Shown here piece after piece: positions 8,232-17,892 of a stretch of DNA of 64,000 nt (positions within the stretch are counted from its first letter, which is position 1; each line of letters begins with the position of its first letter). The translations under genes and the position numbers were made by a program. The notes under the pieces were generated by a model that was not told the DNA's origin, made no database searches, and was given only the letters and a program-made list of their open reading frames with translations. The DNA comes from Bauldia sp963759235 (lineage in GTDB: Bacteria; Pseudomonadota; Alphaproteobacteria; Rhizobiales; Kaistiaceae): contig CAVWYO010000011.1 in assembly GCA_963759235.1 (NCBI GenBank), positions 12,073 through 76,072 of the forward strand. The letters are read 5' to 3'.

Positions 8232-10899
8232 ATGTATTCGGTCAACGACATCCGCTCCCATTTTCTCGGCTATTTCGAGAAGAACGGCCACACGCCCATG
8301 GCGTCGAGCCCGCTGGTGCCGCGCAACGACCCGACGCTGATGTTCACCAATGCCGGGATGGTCCAGTTCAAGGACTACTTCACCGGCCGCGTCGAGCCGC
8401 CGTTCCGGCGGGCGGTTACCTCGCAGAAATGCGTGCGTGCCGGCGGCAAGCACAACGATCTCGACAATGTCGGCTATACGGCGCGCCATCTCACCTTCTT
8501 CGAGATGCTCGGCAATTTCTCCTTCGGCGATTACTTCAAGGAGCGGGCGATCGAGCTCGCATGGGATCTGGTCACCGGCGAATTCGGCCTGCCCAAGGAC
8601 CGCTTGCTGGTCACGGTCTACGCGGAGGACGATCACGCCTTCGACTTGTGGAAGCGGGTGGCCGGCCTGCCGGAAGAAAAGATCATCCGCATCGCCACCA
8701 GCGACAATTTCTGGGCGATGGGCGACACGGGGCCCTGCGGCCCGTGCTCCGAGATCTTCTACGACCATGGTCCGGAGGTGGCCGGTGGGCCACCGGGCAG
8801 CCCCGACGAGGACGGCGATCGTTTCGTCGAGATCTGGAACCTCGTTTTCATGCAGTTCGAGCAGCGCGCGAAGAACGACCGCGTCGATCTGCCGAAGCCG
8901 TCGATCGACACCGGCATGGGCCTCGAGCGAATGGCGACGGTTCTGCAGGGCGTTCACAATGTCTACGACACCGACCTGTTCAAGACCCTGATTGCCGCCT
9001 CGGAAGACGCGATCGGCGTCAAAGCGGCGGGTGAACACGTCGCCAGCCACCGGGTGATCGCCGATCACTTGCGTGCCACCAGCTTTCTCATCGCCGACGG
9101 CGTCCTCCCCTCCAACGAGGGGCGCGGCTATGTGCTGCGCCGCATCATGCGCCGCGCCATGCGCCACGCTCATCTTCTCGGCAGCGAGGAGCCGGTGATC
9201 TACCGGCTGGTGCCGGTGCTCGTTGCCGAGATGGGCCATGCCTATCCGGAACTGCAGCGCGCCGAGGCGCTGATCCGTGAAACGCTGCTTCTCGAGGAGA
9301 CCCGCTTCCGCCGCACGCTTGCCCGCGGTTTGTCGCTGCTCGACGAGGCGACCGGCAGCTTGCGCAGTGGGGACACGCTCGCCGGCGATGTCGCCTTCCG
9401 TCTCTACGATACCTATGGCTTTCCCCTCGACCTCACCCAGGACGCCCTCAAGCCGCGTGGCATCGGCGTGGATACCGACGGCTTTGCCCGCGCCATGGAA
9501 CGGCAAAAGGAAGAGGCGCGGGCGAGTTGGGCCGGTTCGGGCGAGGCGCAGACCGAGCCGATCTGGTTCCGGCTTCGCGAGCGGCTCGGCAGCACCGAGT
9601 TCCTCGGTTATGGCACTGAGAATGCCGAGGGCGAGATCCTCGCTCTCGTAAAGGACGGCGAGGGAATCGAGACCGCCTCGGCCGGCGAGGCGGTGGCCGT
9701 CGTCGTCAACCAGAACTCCCTTCTACGCCGAATCCGGCGGCCAGGTCGCCGACACCGGTACCATCGCGACCGATAGTGGCGGCCTGATCGCCGTGAGCGA
9801 TGTGCAGAAGCGGGCCGACGGACTCTTCGTCCACTATGGCCAGGTCGACAGCGGCACGGTCCAGATCGGCGACGCGGTTCGAATGAACGTGGACGGCGCC
9901 CGCCGGTCGATGATCCGAGCCAACCATTCCGCTACCCACCTGCTTCACGCCGCGCTGCGCAGCGTGCTCGGTGGCCACGTCGCGCAAAAGGGCTCGCTCG
10001 TCGCACCAGACCGGCTGCGCTTTGACTTCTCACACCCGAAGCCGGTGGACGCGGCGGAGATCGAGGAGGTCGAGGCTCTGGCCAATGCCGTTGTCATCCA
10101 GGACGCGCCGGTGGAGACCCGGCTGATGGACCGCGAAACGGCGATCCAGTCCGGAGCGATGGCTCTGTTCGGTGAGAAATACGGCGATGAGGTTCGCGTG
10201 GTGTCGATGGGCGCTGTTCCCGAGGGTGTCCCGGGCCGCCCTTATTCGGTCGAGCTCTGCGGGGGCACCCATGTCGGGCGCACCGGAGAGGTCGGCCTGA
10301 TCGCGATCGCCAGCGAGGCCGGCGTTGCCGCCGGCGTTCGCCGCATCGAAGCGCTGACCGGCGGGTTGGCGCGCAAGCATCTCGCCGAACAGGAGCGGCG
10401 CCTCAAGGCCGTGGCGATGGCGCTGAAGGTGCGGCCCGAGGATGCGCCCGAGCGCGTTCAGGCATTGGTCGAGGAACGGCGCCGCCTCGAGCGGGAACTC
10501 GCCGAGGCCCGGCGCAAGCTTGCCATGGGCGGCGGCGCCGGCAACGGCGCGGACACCGGCGTCCGCGAAATCGGCACGATCCGCTTTCTTGGCCGGTCGG
10601 TCTCCGGAATCGCGCCGAGGGACCTCAAGGGGCTGGTCGATGACGGCAAGAAGACGGTCGGCTCGGGCGTCGTCGCCATTATCGGCGTCAACGACGACGG
10701 CAAGGCGGGCATCGTCGTCGGAGTCACGGAGGACCTGACCGGACGCTTCAACGCCGTCGATCTGGTGCGGCGCGGCGCCGAGGCACTGGGCGGCAAGGGC
10801 GGCGGCGGCCGCCCCGACATGGCCCAGGCCGGCGGTCCCGAAGGCGGCCGGGCCGACGAGGCCATCGCCGCGGTCGCCGCTGCGATCGAGGCGGGATGA
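8232..10899 (+). CDS. alaS: Alanyl-tRNA synthetase, interrupted by a one-base frameshift
   Basis: AlaRS charges tRNA-Ala. The first frame (8232-9776) has the class II core, beginning MYSVNDIRSHFLGYFEKNGH, and the second (9793-10899) has the editing-domain HSATHLLH and CGGTH zinc ligands plus the C-terminal coiled-coil/C-Ala part. At 9711-9717 the sequence CAGAACT replaces the expected CAGACT: one extra A at 9714 or 9715 breaks the frame. Removing it restores NQTPFYAESGGQ and an 888-residue protein of normal length. The gene is single-copy and essential in bacteria, so a sequence or assembly error is likeliest. Confidence 0.93.
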
Positions 10900-10932
10900 C
10901 CGGCGGCCGCCCTTGATGCAGCGCCGGCTAAA

Positions 10933-11033
10933 GCATTTTTTGGGAAAAGTGTGCGCACTATTCCGCCCGGAAAATGCGAAGAATCAAAGAGCTAGAGCAA
11001 AGGCCCCGATTCAATCAGAACGGACTTTGCTCT
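10933..11033. repeat. Rhizobial-type dispersed intergenic repeat, copy 1
   Basis: The first 60 bases (10933-10992) align without gaps to 34029-34088, with 45 identical positions by hand count. They are followed by a perfect 9-bp inverted repeat, AGAGCAAAG at 10994-11002 and CTTTGCTCT at 11025-11033, with a 22-base loop. The form is that of short palindromic elements scattered between genes in Rhizobiales. It ends just before the channel gene, so the ORF codons upstream of 11055 are repeat, not protein. Confidence 0.7.
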
Positions 11034-11054
11034 GGGCGCGGAGGCGCATCCCTG

Positions 11055-12278
11055 ATGTCGAAGCGTGAATCTGGTGCGGAGAGAACCGCGGCGCTTCGGC
11101 GCCGGCTCTACGAGATTCTCGAACAGGCGCCGCGCGACGACCGGCTGAGCCTCGTCGTCAACCGGCTCCTCGTCCTCCTCATCGTCGTCAATCTTGTCGC
11201 CGTGGTGCTCCAGTCGGTGCCGTCCGTAGCGGCGGACTATCGTATCCCGTTCGTTGCCATCGAAGTCGTCTCGCTCATCGTCTTCACGGCGGAGTACGGG
11301 CTCCGCCTGTGGGTGTCGGCCGAACATGCGCCCTATGGCGTCGGCCAACGCGATCCCCGGCTTGCCTATGCGATGAGCGCAGCGGGCATCGTCGACCTTC
11401 TCGCCATCTTGCCGTTCTGGATCGGCCTGTTCTTTCCGGCCGACCTCCGCGCCTTCCTCGTTTTCCGCATTGTCCGCTTTCTCAAGCTCGTCCGCTACTC
11501 GCCGGCGATGCGGTCTCTGCTCGACGCGCTTTATGCCGAGCGCCGGGCGCTGCTCGGATGCTTCGTTATCCTCGTCGGCGTGACGCTCGCCTCCGCCTCG
11601 GTCATGTATCTGGTCGAGCGCGGCGTCCAGCCGGACAAGTTCGGCACCATCCCCGACGCCATGTGGTGGGCGATCGTCACGCTCGGAACCGTCGGCTACG
11701 GCGACGTCGTGCCGGTGACGGCGGTCGGGCGGGTGGTCGCCGCCTTCACCATCTTCGGTGGGCTGGTGATGATCGCCTTGCCGGTGGGCATCGTCGCCAC
11801 CGCCTTCGCCAACGAGGTCCATCGCCGCGATTTCGTCGTCACCTGGGGGATGGTGGCGCGGGTGCCGCTGTTCTCGGGGCTGAATGCCGGCGAAATCGCC
11901 GACATCATGCGCCTGCTCAGCGCCCAGACGGTCGAGCCGGGCAACATCATTGTCCGCCGCGGCGAGCCGGGACGTTCGATGTATTTCATCGCCGCCGGCG
12001 AGGTGGAAATCGCATTGCCCAAGGAGCGCCTGCGTCTCGGCGTCGGCCATTTCTTCGGCGAAATCGCCGTGCTGCGACGGACGCGGCGCTCGGGGACGGT
12101 TACCGCCATCGCGCGGACCAATCTCCTGGTGCTCGACGGCAGCGACCTCCATGCGCTGATGGAACGCGACAGCCGGCTGGCGAAGCGCATTCGCGAGGTG
12201 GTCCGCGATCGCGTCGGGTCCGAAATCGTCGGCCATGGCGGCGACCTCGTCAGCGAGGAGATCGAGAAAGGGGAGTAG
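11055..12278 (+). CDS. Cyclic-nucleotide-gated potassium channel (MloK1-type)
   Basis: The 407-residue inner-membrane protein has six predicted membrane segments and a potassium selectivity filter, TLGTVGYGD, in the pore loop. A C-terminal cyclic-nucleotide-binding domain of about 120 residues carries the FFGEIAVL phosphate-cassette motif and a following RSGTVTA. It resembles the rhizobial MloK1 channel. ATG 11055, with GGAGG at 11040-11044, is used because the longer frame runs into the repeat. It is convergent with icd. No cyclase lies nearby. cAMP gating is inferred from the family. Confidence 0.88.
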   Translation: MSKRESGAERTAALRRRLYEILEQAPRDDRLSLVVNRLLVLLIVVNLVAVVLQSVPSVAADYRIPFVAIEVVSLIVFTAEYGLRLWVSAEHAPYGVGQRDPRLAYAMSAAGIVDLLAILPFWIGLFFPADLRAFLVFRIVRFLKLVRYSPAMRSLLDALYAERRALLGCFVILVGVTLASASVMYLVERGVQPDKFGTIPDAMWWAIVTLGTVGYGDVVPVTAVGRVVAAFTIFGGLVMIALPVGIVATAFANEVHRRDFVVTWGMVARVPLFSGLNAGEIADIMRLLSAQTVEPGNIIVRRGEPGRSMYFIAAGEVEIALPKERLRLGVGHFFGEIAVLRRTRRSGTVTAIARTNLLVLDGSDLHALMERDSRLAKRIREVVRDRVGSEIVGHGGDLVSEEIEKGE

Positions 12279-12384
12279 GCGCGCCGCGACTGCCGGGCCG
12301 TGGCCCGCGGTGGTTGGGCCGCTTGCATGCCGCCGGCGGCAACCGAACGCGTCGAAATCGCCGCCATGCCGCCGACCGGGGGAT

Positions 12385-13611
12385 TCAGCCGACCGGTTGT
12401 GCCGCCATCGCCTGCTGCAGATTCGCGTCGACCTTGTCGAGGAAGCCGGTCGTCGACAGCCATTTCTGGTCGGGGCCGACCAGAAGGGCGAGATCCTTGG
12501 TCATGTAGCCGGACTCCACCGTGTCGACGCATACCCGTTCGAGCGTCTCGGCGAAGCGGGCGAGGTGCTTGTTGCCGTCGAGCTTGGCGCGGTGGAGGAG
12601 GCCGCGCGTCCAGGCGAAGATCGAGGCGATCGAGTTGGTCGAGGTCTCGTTGCCCTTCTGGTGCTCCCGGTAGTGCCGGGTGACCGTGCCGTGGGCCGCT
12701 TCGGCCTCCACGGTCATGCCGTCCGGGGTCATCAGCACCGAGGTCATCAGGCCGAGCGAGCCGAAGCCCTGGGCAACCGTGTCGGACTGCACGTCGCCGT
12801 CGTAGTTCTTGCAGGCCCAAACGTAACCGCCTGACCATTTCAACGCGGAGGCGACCATGTCGTCGATCAGCCGGTGCTCATAGGTGATGCCGGCCGCCTT
12901 GAAGCTGTCGGCGAATTCGGTGTCGAAGATCTCCTGGAAGAGGTCCTTGAAGCGTCCGTCATAGGCCTTGAGGATGGTGTTCTTGGTCGACAGATAGACC
13001 GGGTAGTTGTGCGACAGTCCGTAGTTGAGCGAGGCGCGGGCGAAGTCGCGGATCGAATCGTCGAGATTGTACATCGCCATCGCGACGCCGGAGCCCGGCG
13101 CGTCGAACACCTCATGCTCGATCACCTCGCCGTCGTCGCCTTCGAAGCGGATGGTCAGCTTGCCTTTGCCCGGATAGCGGAAGTCGGTCGCCCGGTACTG
13201 GTCGCCGAAGGCGTGGCGGCCGATGATGATCGGCTTCGTCCAGCCCGGCACCAGGCGCGGGACGTTTCGGCAGATGATCGGCTCGCGGAAGATGACGCCG
13301 CCGATGATGTTGCGGATGGTGCCGTTCGGCGAGCGCCACATCTTTTTCAGGCCGAATTCCTTCACCCGCGCCTCGTCCGGGGTGATCGTCGCGCATTTGA
13401 CGCCGACGCCGACCGCCTTGATCGCCTCCGCCGCCTCGATGGTCACACGATCGTCGGTGGCGTCGCGGTTCTCGATGCTGAGGTCGAAATAGAGCAGTTC
13501 GACATCGAGATAGGGGTGGATCAGCTTCTCCTTGATGAGCTGCCAGATGATCCTGGTCATCTCGTCGCCGTCCAGTTCGACGACCGGATTGGCGACCTCG
13601 ATTTTCGGCAT
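12385..13611 (-). CDS. icd: NADP-dependent isocitrate dehydrogenase
   Basis: This enzyme decarboxylates isocitrate to 2-oxoglutarate in the TCA cycle with NADP. The 408-residue length and motifs (ELDGDEMTRIIW at the start, SPNGTIRNI for isocitrate binding, DDMVASALKWSGGYVWACKNYDGD, EAEAAHGTVTRHY for the cofactor) match the homodimeric type common in alphaproteobacteria and eukaryotes, not the E. coli type. It stands alone and is convergent with the channel gene. Confidence 0.97.
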   Translation of the reverse strand: MPKIEVANPVVELDGDEMTRIIWQLIKEKLIHPYLDVELLYFDLSIENRDATDDRVTIEAAEAIKAVGVGVKCATITPDEARVKEFGLKKMWRSPNGTIRNIIGGVIFREPIICRNVPRLVPGWTKPIIIGRHAFGDQYRATDFRYPGKGKLTIRFEGDDGEVIEHEVFDAPGSGVAMAMYNLDDSIRDFARASLNYGLSHNYPVYLSTKNTILKAYDGRFKDLFQEIFDTEFADSFKAAGITYEHRLIDDMVASALKWSGGYVWACKNYDGDVQSDTVAQGFGSLGLMTSVLMTPDGMTVEAEAAHGTVTRHYREHQKGNETSTNSIASIFAWTRGLLHRAKLDGNKHLARFAETLERVCVDTVESGYMTKDLALLVGPDQKWLSTTGFLDKVDANLQQAMAAQPVG

Positions 13612-13774
13612 TGCGTGCGGCCTTCCCTGGCGGGTTGGTGGGGCAGGGCGCCGCCATCGGGCCGGCGCCGAAATGACGCCGCCCTATAACATCCGACCGG
13701 GCGAGATAAAAGACGACCGCCTCGCGCCCTTCACCGGCAACGAGGCGGTCGGGATTGTCACCTTATCGAGATGG

Positions 13775-14071
13775 TCAGTCGAATTCGATAACGACTTCCC
13801 CCGACACCGGGTCGGTCACGCCGAGGCCGCCGCCGAGGTCCTCGAGAAGGCCGCGCATCTTGTCGAGGCTGGCAATCATCTGCGGCCGGGCGGCGACAAT
13901 GTCATCCATGCTGTTCCATTCGCCGATGAGGCAATAGGTGCGGTCCCCGGTCTTGATCATCGCCGCCTTGCGCGCGCCTGGCGGGCGGTTGTCCATGGTC
14001 TTTTCCAACTCCAGGAATTCCTTTTCGCGGCCGGGCTTCACCCGGAAACGAACCACATTGTAAGCCGTCAT
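13775..14071 (-). CDS. Antibiotic-biosynthesis-monooxygenase-like small protein
   Basis: This 98-residue protein begins YNVVRFRVKPGREKEFLEL, the first strand and helix of the ABM dimeric alpha-beta barrel fold, and continues with CLIGEWNSMDDIVAARPQM. ABM proteins include heme or quinol monooxygenases and functionally silent homologues. No catalytic residues can be named with confidence. It lies between icd and the AhpD-like gene, all on the minus strand, but gaps of 79 and 163 bases do not show an operon. Confidence 0.6.
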   Translation of the reverse strand: MTAYNVVRFRVKPGREKEFLELEKTMDNRPPGARKAAMIKTGDRTYCLIGEWNSMDDIVAARPQMIASLDKMRGLLEDLGGGLGVTDPVSGEVVIEFD

Positions 14072-14150
14072 GATTGGGGTCCTCCCGATGGGCTGATGCG
14101 ACAGGGCGAAATATCACGCATTGCGGGTCGCCCCTCCCGCGATGGCTATT

Positions 14151-14636
14151 CTACTCCTGCTTGGCCATTTCGCCGCCAAGCTCCTTCTTGAAGGTATCGA
14201 GGTCGACCTGCATGCCGTTGAAGAAGGTGCTCCAGTGGCGGGTGAGCGCCGACATCGTCACCGCCTCGGCGATCTCCTCGTCCGTGGCACCGGCCTGCCT
14301 CGCCGAATTGGTGTCCGCCCAGATGCAATAGGTGCAAGGGATCTGTGCGGCGACCGCCAGCGATATCAGCGACTTCTCCTTCGGCGACAGCGCCGTGTCC
14401 TCGCTGAGCTCGATCGCCTTCAGTTCGGCCCAGGCGCCGGCGATGCCCGCCTTGGGGAAGAGCTTGATGAAACTCGGAACGCTGCCGAACGTCTGCTCGA
14501 TATCCTGGTAGGTGGCCGCCGGGGAAGCGGGAACATCCTCGGCCAGCGCGACGGGCATGCCGGCGAAGACCGCCGCAAACCCTCCCGCCACAGCGGCGAC
14601 GGCCGCGGCGTTTCGAAGCGCGTGGAATGCAAACAT
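14151..14636 (-). CDS. Exported AhpD-like (carboxymuconolactone decarboxylase family) protein
   Basis: The 161-residue protein has a Sec-type signal peptide ending near AGMPVALAED. An AhpD-fold domain follows, whose CTYC motif corresponds to the family's redox CxxC, here IPCTYCIWADTNSARQAG. AhpD-like proteins are peroxidase partners or use the Cys pair as a general disulfide reductant. Export of this fold is less common. The gene is divergent from a TetR regulator and shares a 124-base region holding three palindromic sites, so TetR probably represses it. Confidence 0.75.
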   Translation of the reverse strand: MFAFHALRNAAAVAAVAGGFAAVFAGMPVALAEDVPASPAATYQDIEQTFGSVPSFIKLFPKAGIAGAWAELKAIELSEDTALSPKEKSLISLAVAAQIPCTYCIWADTNSARQAGATDEEIAEAVTMSALTRHWSTFFNGMQVDLDTFKKELGGEMAKQE

Positions 14637-14660
14637 CGGGTTGTCTCCTCAGGTCGGTTG

Positions 14661-14730
14661 CCTTACGTTGTAAGGCGATGCGGCGGAGCATACCCTTACG
14701 GTGTAAGGTGTCAAGCCTTACGTTGTAAGA
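14661..14730. promoter_or_regulatory. Three palindromic TetR operators
   Basis: Three copies of a 15-bp palindrome with 6-bp arms and a 3-bp centre occur at 14661-14675 (CCTTACGTTGTAAGG), 14694-14708 (CCTTACGGTGTAAGG) and 14716-14730 (CCTTACGTTGTAAGA). Start-to-start distances are 33 and 22 bp. The 22-bp spacing is about two helical turns, allowing cooperative binding. They fill the divergent promoter region between the AhpD-like gene and tetR. Confidence 0.85.
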
Positions 14731-14760
14731 ACGCAATCACGGTGATGGGAAGGGCATTTG

Positions 14761-15447
14761 ATGGCCAGCAAGAAACGCCAGCCGCTGTCGGAGGAACGGA
14801 TCGTGTCGGCCGCCCTCGAACTGATCGAGGCGGAGGGGCTCGAGAAGTTCAGCACGCGCAAGCTCGCCGCCCGGCTCGGCTGCGAGGCGATGAGCATCTA
14901 TCATTATTTTCCGAGCAAGGCGCATCTCATGGACGCGCTGTTCGATCGGGTGGTCGGCGGCATGGCCGAGCCGGAGCCGGGGCTTGCCTGGCGGGAGCGG
15001 CTGAGGCAGTCGCTGCTCGAATACCGGACGATGGCGCATCGCTATCCGCGCTTCTTCCAGTTCGTCGCGCTTCACCGTCACAATACGCGGGCCGGGCTCG
15101 GCGTGCTTGAGCGCATCCTGAAATTGCTTCGGGAAGGTGGGTTCGACACGGAGGCAACCGCCCGGTATTTCCGGGCCATCAGCTACTACGTTGTCGGGGC
15201 CGCGCTCGACGAGACGTCGGGCTACGCGAAGGGGCCGTCCGCCGTCCAGCCGGTGCCCGCAGAAGACGTGGAGCGCGAATTCCCCGAAGTTGCCGCGGTC
15301 AATCCCTACTTCAGGCCGGCAGAGCGCGAGGCAACCTTCAACCTCGGCCTTGACATTTTGCTCGACAGCGTGGTGCGGGCAGCACCGGTAGAGAAGAAGA
15401 AAATACCGGAACGGCCTCGGCGGCCGCCCCGGATCGTGTCGATGTAG
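14761..15447 (+). CDS. TetR/AcrR-family transcriptional regulator
   Basis: The 228-residue protein has an N-terminal helix-turn-helix, FSTRKLAARLGCEAMSIYHYF, typical of TetR. A larger ligand-binding/dimer domain follows, with FYRA-like helices of the TetR_C type. Start ATG 14761 follows a GGGAAGGG ribosome site. It is divergent from the exported AhpD-like gene and three palindromic sites lie between them, so it very likely represses itself and that neighbour until a small ligand binds. The ligand is unknown. Confidence 0.9.
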   Translation: MASKKRQPLSEERIVSAALELIEAEGLEKFSTRKLAARLGCEAMSIYHYFPSKAHLMDALFDRVVGGMAEPEPGLAWRERLRQSLLEYRTMAHRYPRFFQFVALHRHNTRAGLGVLERILKLLREGGFDTEATARYFRAISYYVVGAALDETSGYAKGPSAVQPVPAEDVEREFPEVAAVNPYFRPAEREATFNLGLDILLDSVVRAAPVEKKKIPERPRRPPRIVSM

Positions 15448-15459
15448 CGAGGAGCGTCG

Positions 15460-16020
15460 TCAGGCAGTCTGCCGGGCCGCCATCGAGATCATGATGTAGC
15501 TCCAGCCGGTGAAGATAAGGGAAATTCCGGCCAGCGTCCCGGGCGCCCACACTGTGGATATCGGCCAGTTCAGCCAAATGATCAGGCCGACAATGATGGC
15601 GAGGATGCCGGCGGTGAGCATCCAGCCCCAACCGCCGTGCGGCCGGACCTGGAAGGCCAGGATGACCTGAAAGACGCCTTTCACGATGAAGACGGCGGCA
15701 ATCACAATTGTCAGCCAGGCGATCCCGAGTATCGGGTTGAGCCAGATGATGACTCCGCCGGCCAGCAAGACGAGTCCGATAATGAGCTGCCAGATGAATC
15801 CGCCCCAGCTCTTCGTGCCGAAGGCCTGGATCAGTTGCATGATGCCGAGCCAGGCCAGCACGATGGAGAACATGACGGTCACCGCCAGGCCGGCGATGAA
15901 CGGCATGGCGATGGCAAAGACGCCGCCGATAAGAAACACGATACCCAGTCCCAGGAACCAGCCCCAATTCTTGCGGATGTGCTCGATCGAACTGAGTGGT
16001 GTCATGGCCATGTCGCTCAT
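15460..16020 (-). CDS. HdeD-family (DUF308) membrane protein
   Basis: The 186-residue protein has six hydrophobic segments in three similar pairs, the layout of HdeD/DUF308. Examples are GWFLGLGIVFLIGGVFAIAMPF, the LAWLGIMQLIQAF pair, and AGGVIIWLNPILGIAWL. HdeD is linked to acid resistance in enterobacteria, but homologues elsewhere have no proven role. ATG 16020 is chosen for the strong AAGGAGG ribosome site just upstream. It is divergent from trmJ. Confidence 0.85.
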   Translation of the reverse strand: MSDMAMTPLSSIEHIRKNWGWFLGLGIVFLIGGVFAIAMPFIAGLAVTVMFSIVLAWLGIMQLIQAFGTKSWGGFIWQLIIGLVLLAGGVIIWLNPILGIAWLTIVIAAVFIVKGVFQVILAFQVRPHGGWGWMLTAGILAIIVGLIIWLNWPISTVWAPGTLAGISLIFTGWSYIMISMAARQTA

Positions 16021-16141
16021 GGGCCTCTCCTCCTTCGCGAGTCGCGAGGGGCAGAGAATACCCCAATCCTCGATCGACCGACACCTATGCCGGCGTCCGA
16101 CCCTTGTGGAATCGGCTTCGCCGATCGGGTAGGAACCGCTG

Positions 16142-16921
16142 ATGACGAGCGCTACCGCCGAACAGGCGAGCCCACCGGCGATCATCCTGGTCGCGCCGCA
16201 ACTCGGCGAGAATATCGGCACGGCCGCTCGTGCCATGGCTAATTTTGGCCTCGCCGATCTCCGCGTGGTCAATCCGCGCGACGGCTGGCCGAACGACAAG
16301 GCCCGCGCCGCCGCAAGCCGCGCGGACAAGGTGATCGACGCGGTCCGGGTGTTTCCGTCGGTTGCCGCGGCGGTTGCCGACCTCTCCTTCGTCTATGCCA
16401 CCACCGCGCGGGCGCGCGAGGTGGCGAAACCGGTGGTCGCGCTGCGGGAGGCGGCGGCGCGACTGCGATCGTTTCACAGCCAGGGCGTCGGAACCGGCGT
16501 TCTATTCGGGCCCGAGCGCGCCGGGCTCAACAACGAGGATCTGTCGCTTGCCGACGAGATCCTGACCTTCCCGATCGATCCCGCCTTCTCCTCGATCAAC
16601 GTCGCCCAGTCGGTGCTGCTCGTCGCCTACGAATGGCGGCTGGCGGGCCTCGACAAGAGCGACGCCGGCCTGCCGTTTTCCCTCGCGCAGCATCCGGCGC
16701 CGAAGGACGACCTCTACCGCCTGTTCGACCATCTCGAGGCAGCCCTCGACGCCGTCGGCTATTTCCGCCCGCCGGAAAAGAGGCCGCACATGGTCGAGGC
16801 GCTGCGCACGCTGCTCCATCGCGCCCAATTGTCGGCGCAGGAAGTGCGGACGCTCCGCGGCGTCATCGCGGGGCTGGAGAAGCGTTCGACCCGACCGGGC
16901 CAGACGAGTACGGGGAGATGA
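16142..16921 (+). CDS. trmJ: tRNA (cytidine/uridine-2'-O-)-methyltransferase TrmJ
   Basis: This SPOUT-fold enzyme methylates the ribose of position 32 in tRNA anticodon loops using S-adenosylmethionine. The 259-residue protein shows the three family motifs: PQLGENIGTAARAMANFG, GVLFGPERAGLNNEDL and the knot-forming INVAQSVLLVAYEW. The C-terminal helical part is present. It is 22 bases upstream of murI in the same direction and probably co-transcribed. Confidence 0.9.
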   Translation: MTSATAEQASPPAIILVAPQLGENIGTAARAMANFGLADLRVVNPRDGWPNDKARAAASRADKVIDAVRVFPSVAAAVADLSFVYATTARAREVAKPVVALREAAARLRSFHSQGVGTGVLFGPERAGLNNEDLSLADEILTFPIDPAFSSINVAQSVLLVAYEWRLAGLDKSDAGLPFSLAQHPAPKDDLYRLFDHLEAALDAVGYFRPPEKRPHMVEALRTLLHRAQLSAQEVRTLRGVIAGLEKRSTRPGQTSTGR

Positions 16922-16943
16922 CGACGGCACGGGAAGGGGAGCG

Positions 16944-17780
16944 ATGACCCGCCTGCTCGTCTTCGATTCCGGCATCGGCGGCCTGTCGGTGGCCCAGGAA
17001 ATCCGCCGGGCGCTGCCCGCGGCCGAGATGATCTACGTGGCCGACGATGCGGGCTTCCCCTATGGCGAACGCCAGGACCTCGACTTGACCGCGCATGTCG
17101 TCGGGCTGATGGAACGCCTCATCGAGCGCTTCGCCCCGGACGCCGTCGTTATTGCCTGCAATACCGCCTCGACCCTCGTCCTGCCGCCGCTCCGCGGGCG
17201 CTTCGGGATTCCCTTCGTCGGCACCGTGCCGGCGATCAAGCCGGCGGCGGAGCGGACGCGCTCGGGCTTGATCAGCGTGCTCGCCACCTCCGGCACCATG
17301 CAGCGAGACTACACCCGCAGCCTGATCGACAGCTTTGCCGACAACTGCCATGTCCGACTGGTCGGTTCCGCCAACCTTGCGCCGCTTGCCGAGGCGCTGA
17401 TGCGTGGCGCGCCGGTCGACGACGCCTCGGTTCTGAGAGAGATTACACCGGCCTTTGTGAAGCGCGAGGGGCGGCGCACAGACATCATCGTCCTCGCCTG
17501 CACCCACTATCCTTTCCTCATCGGGCACTTCCGGAGCCTAGCGCCGTGGCCGGTCGAATGGATCGATCCGGCGCCGGCGATTGCACGGCGGGTCGCAAAC
17601 GTCCTCGGCAAGCAGAAAGCCGGGCCGGGCGGCGGGGAGGCCTTCCTCACCTCGGGCAATTCCTGGCCGGCAGCGCTGGTGCCGGTTCTCAGCGGCATTG
17701 GCCTCGAACCCCGTCCGCCCCTCTCGACGGCTCCTCATCCGACTGCGCCAGCCCGACCGGCGCAGGAATCGGCAGGATAG
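16944..17780 (+). CDS. murI: Glutamate racemase
   Basis: MurI converts L- to D-glutamate for peptidoglycan. The 278-residue protein has all the signature elements: DSGIGGLSV with the first aspartate-serine pair, VIACNTAST with one catalytic cysteine, and LACTHYPFL with the other. It follows trmJ closely. A proline-rich C-terminal end of about 20 residues exceeds the conserved core. Confidence 0.95.
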   Translation: MTRLLVFDSGIGGLSVAQEIRRALPAAEMIYVADDAGFPYGERQDLDLTAHVVGLMERLIERFAPDAVVIACNTASTLVLPPLRGRFGIPFVGTVPAIKPAAERTRSGLISVLATSGTMQRDYTRSLIDSFADNCHVRLVGSANLAPLAEALMRGAPVDDASVLREITPAFVKREGRRTDIIVLACTHYPFLIGHFRSLAPWPVEWIDPAPAIARRVANVLGKQKAGPGGGEAFLTSGNSWPAALVPVLSGIGLEPRPPLSTAPHPTAPARPAQESAG

Positions 17781-17863
17781 ACCGGCACGAACGCGGTCAT
17801 GGATAGGAGGTGGGGAGCGCGCTTTTGCTCGTTCGGCCACGCGCTTCTTGCCTCTGGCCCGGT

Positions 17864-17892
17864 TTGACAGGCGGCCACAAGGGCAGTATGAG
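17864..17892 (+). promoter_or_regulatory. Sigma-70-type promoter for rpsD
   Basis: TTGACA at 17864-17869 and TATGAG at 17887-17892 are separated by 17 bases, a near-consensus vegetative promoter. It lies about 150 bases upstream of rpsD in the 263-base gap after murI, leaving room for a 5' leader. S4 autogenous control through the leader is known in other bacteria but I do not see a fold that proves it here. Confidence 0.65.

Noticed and set aside
8034..9506. 490-residue leftward frame opposite alaS
   Set aside because: Antisense shadow of a well-supported synthetase; no start site or homology.
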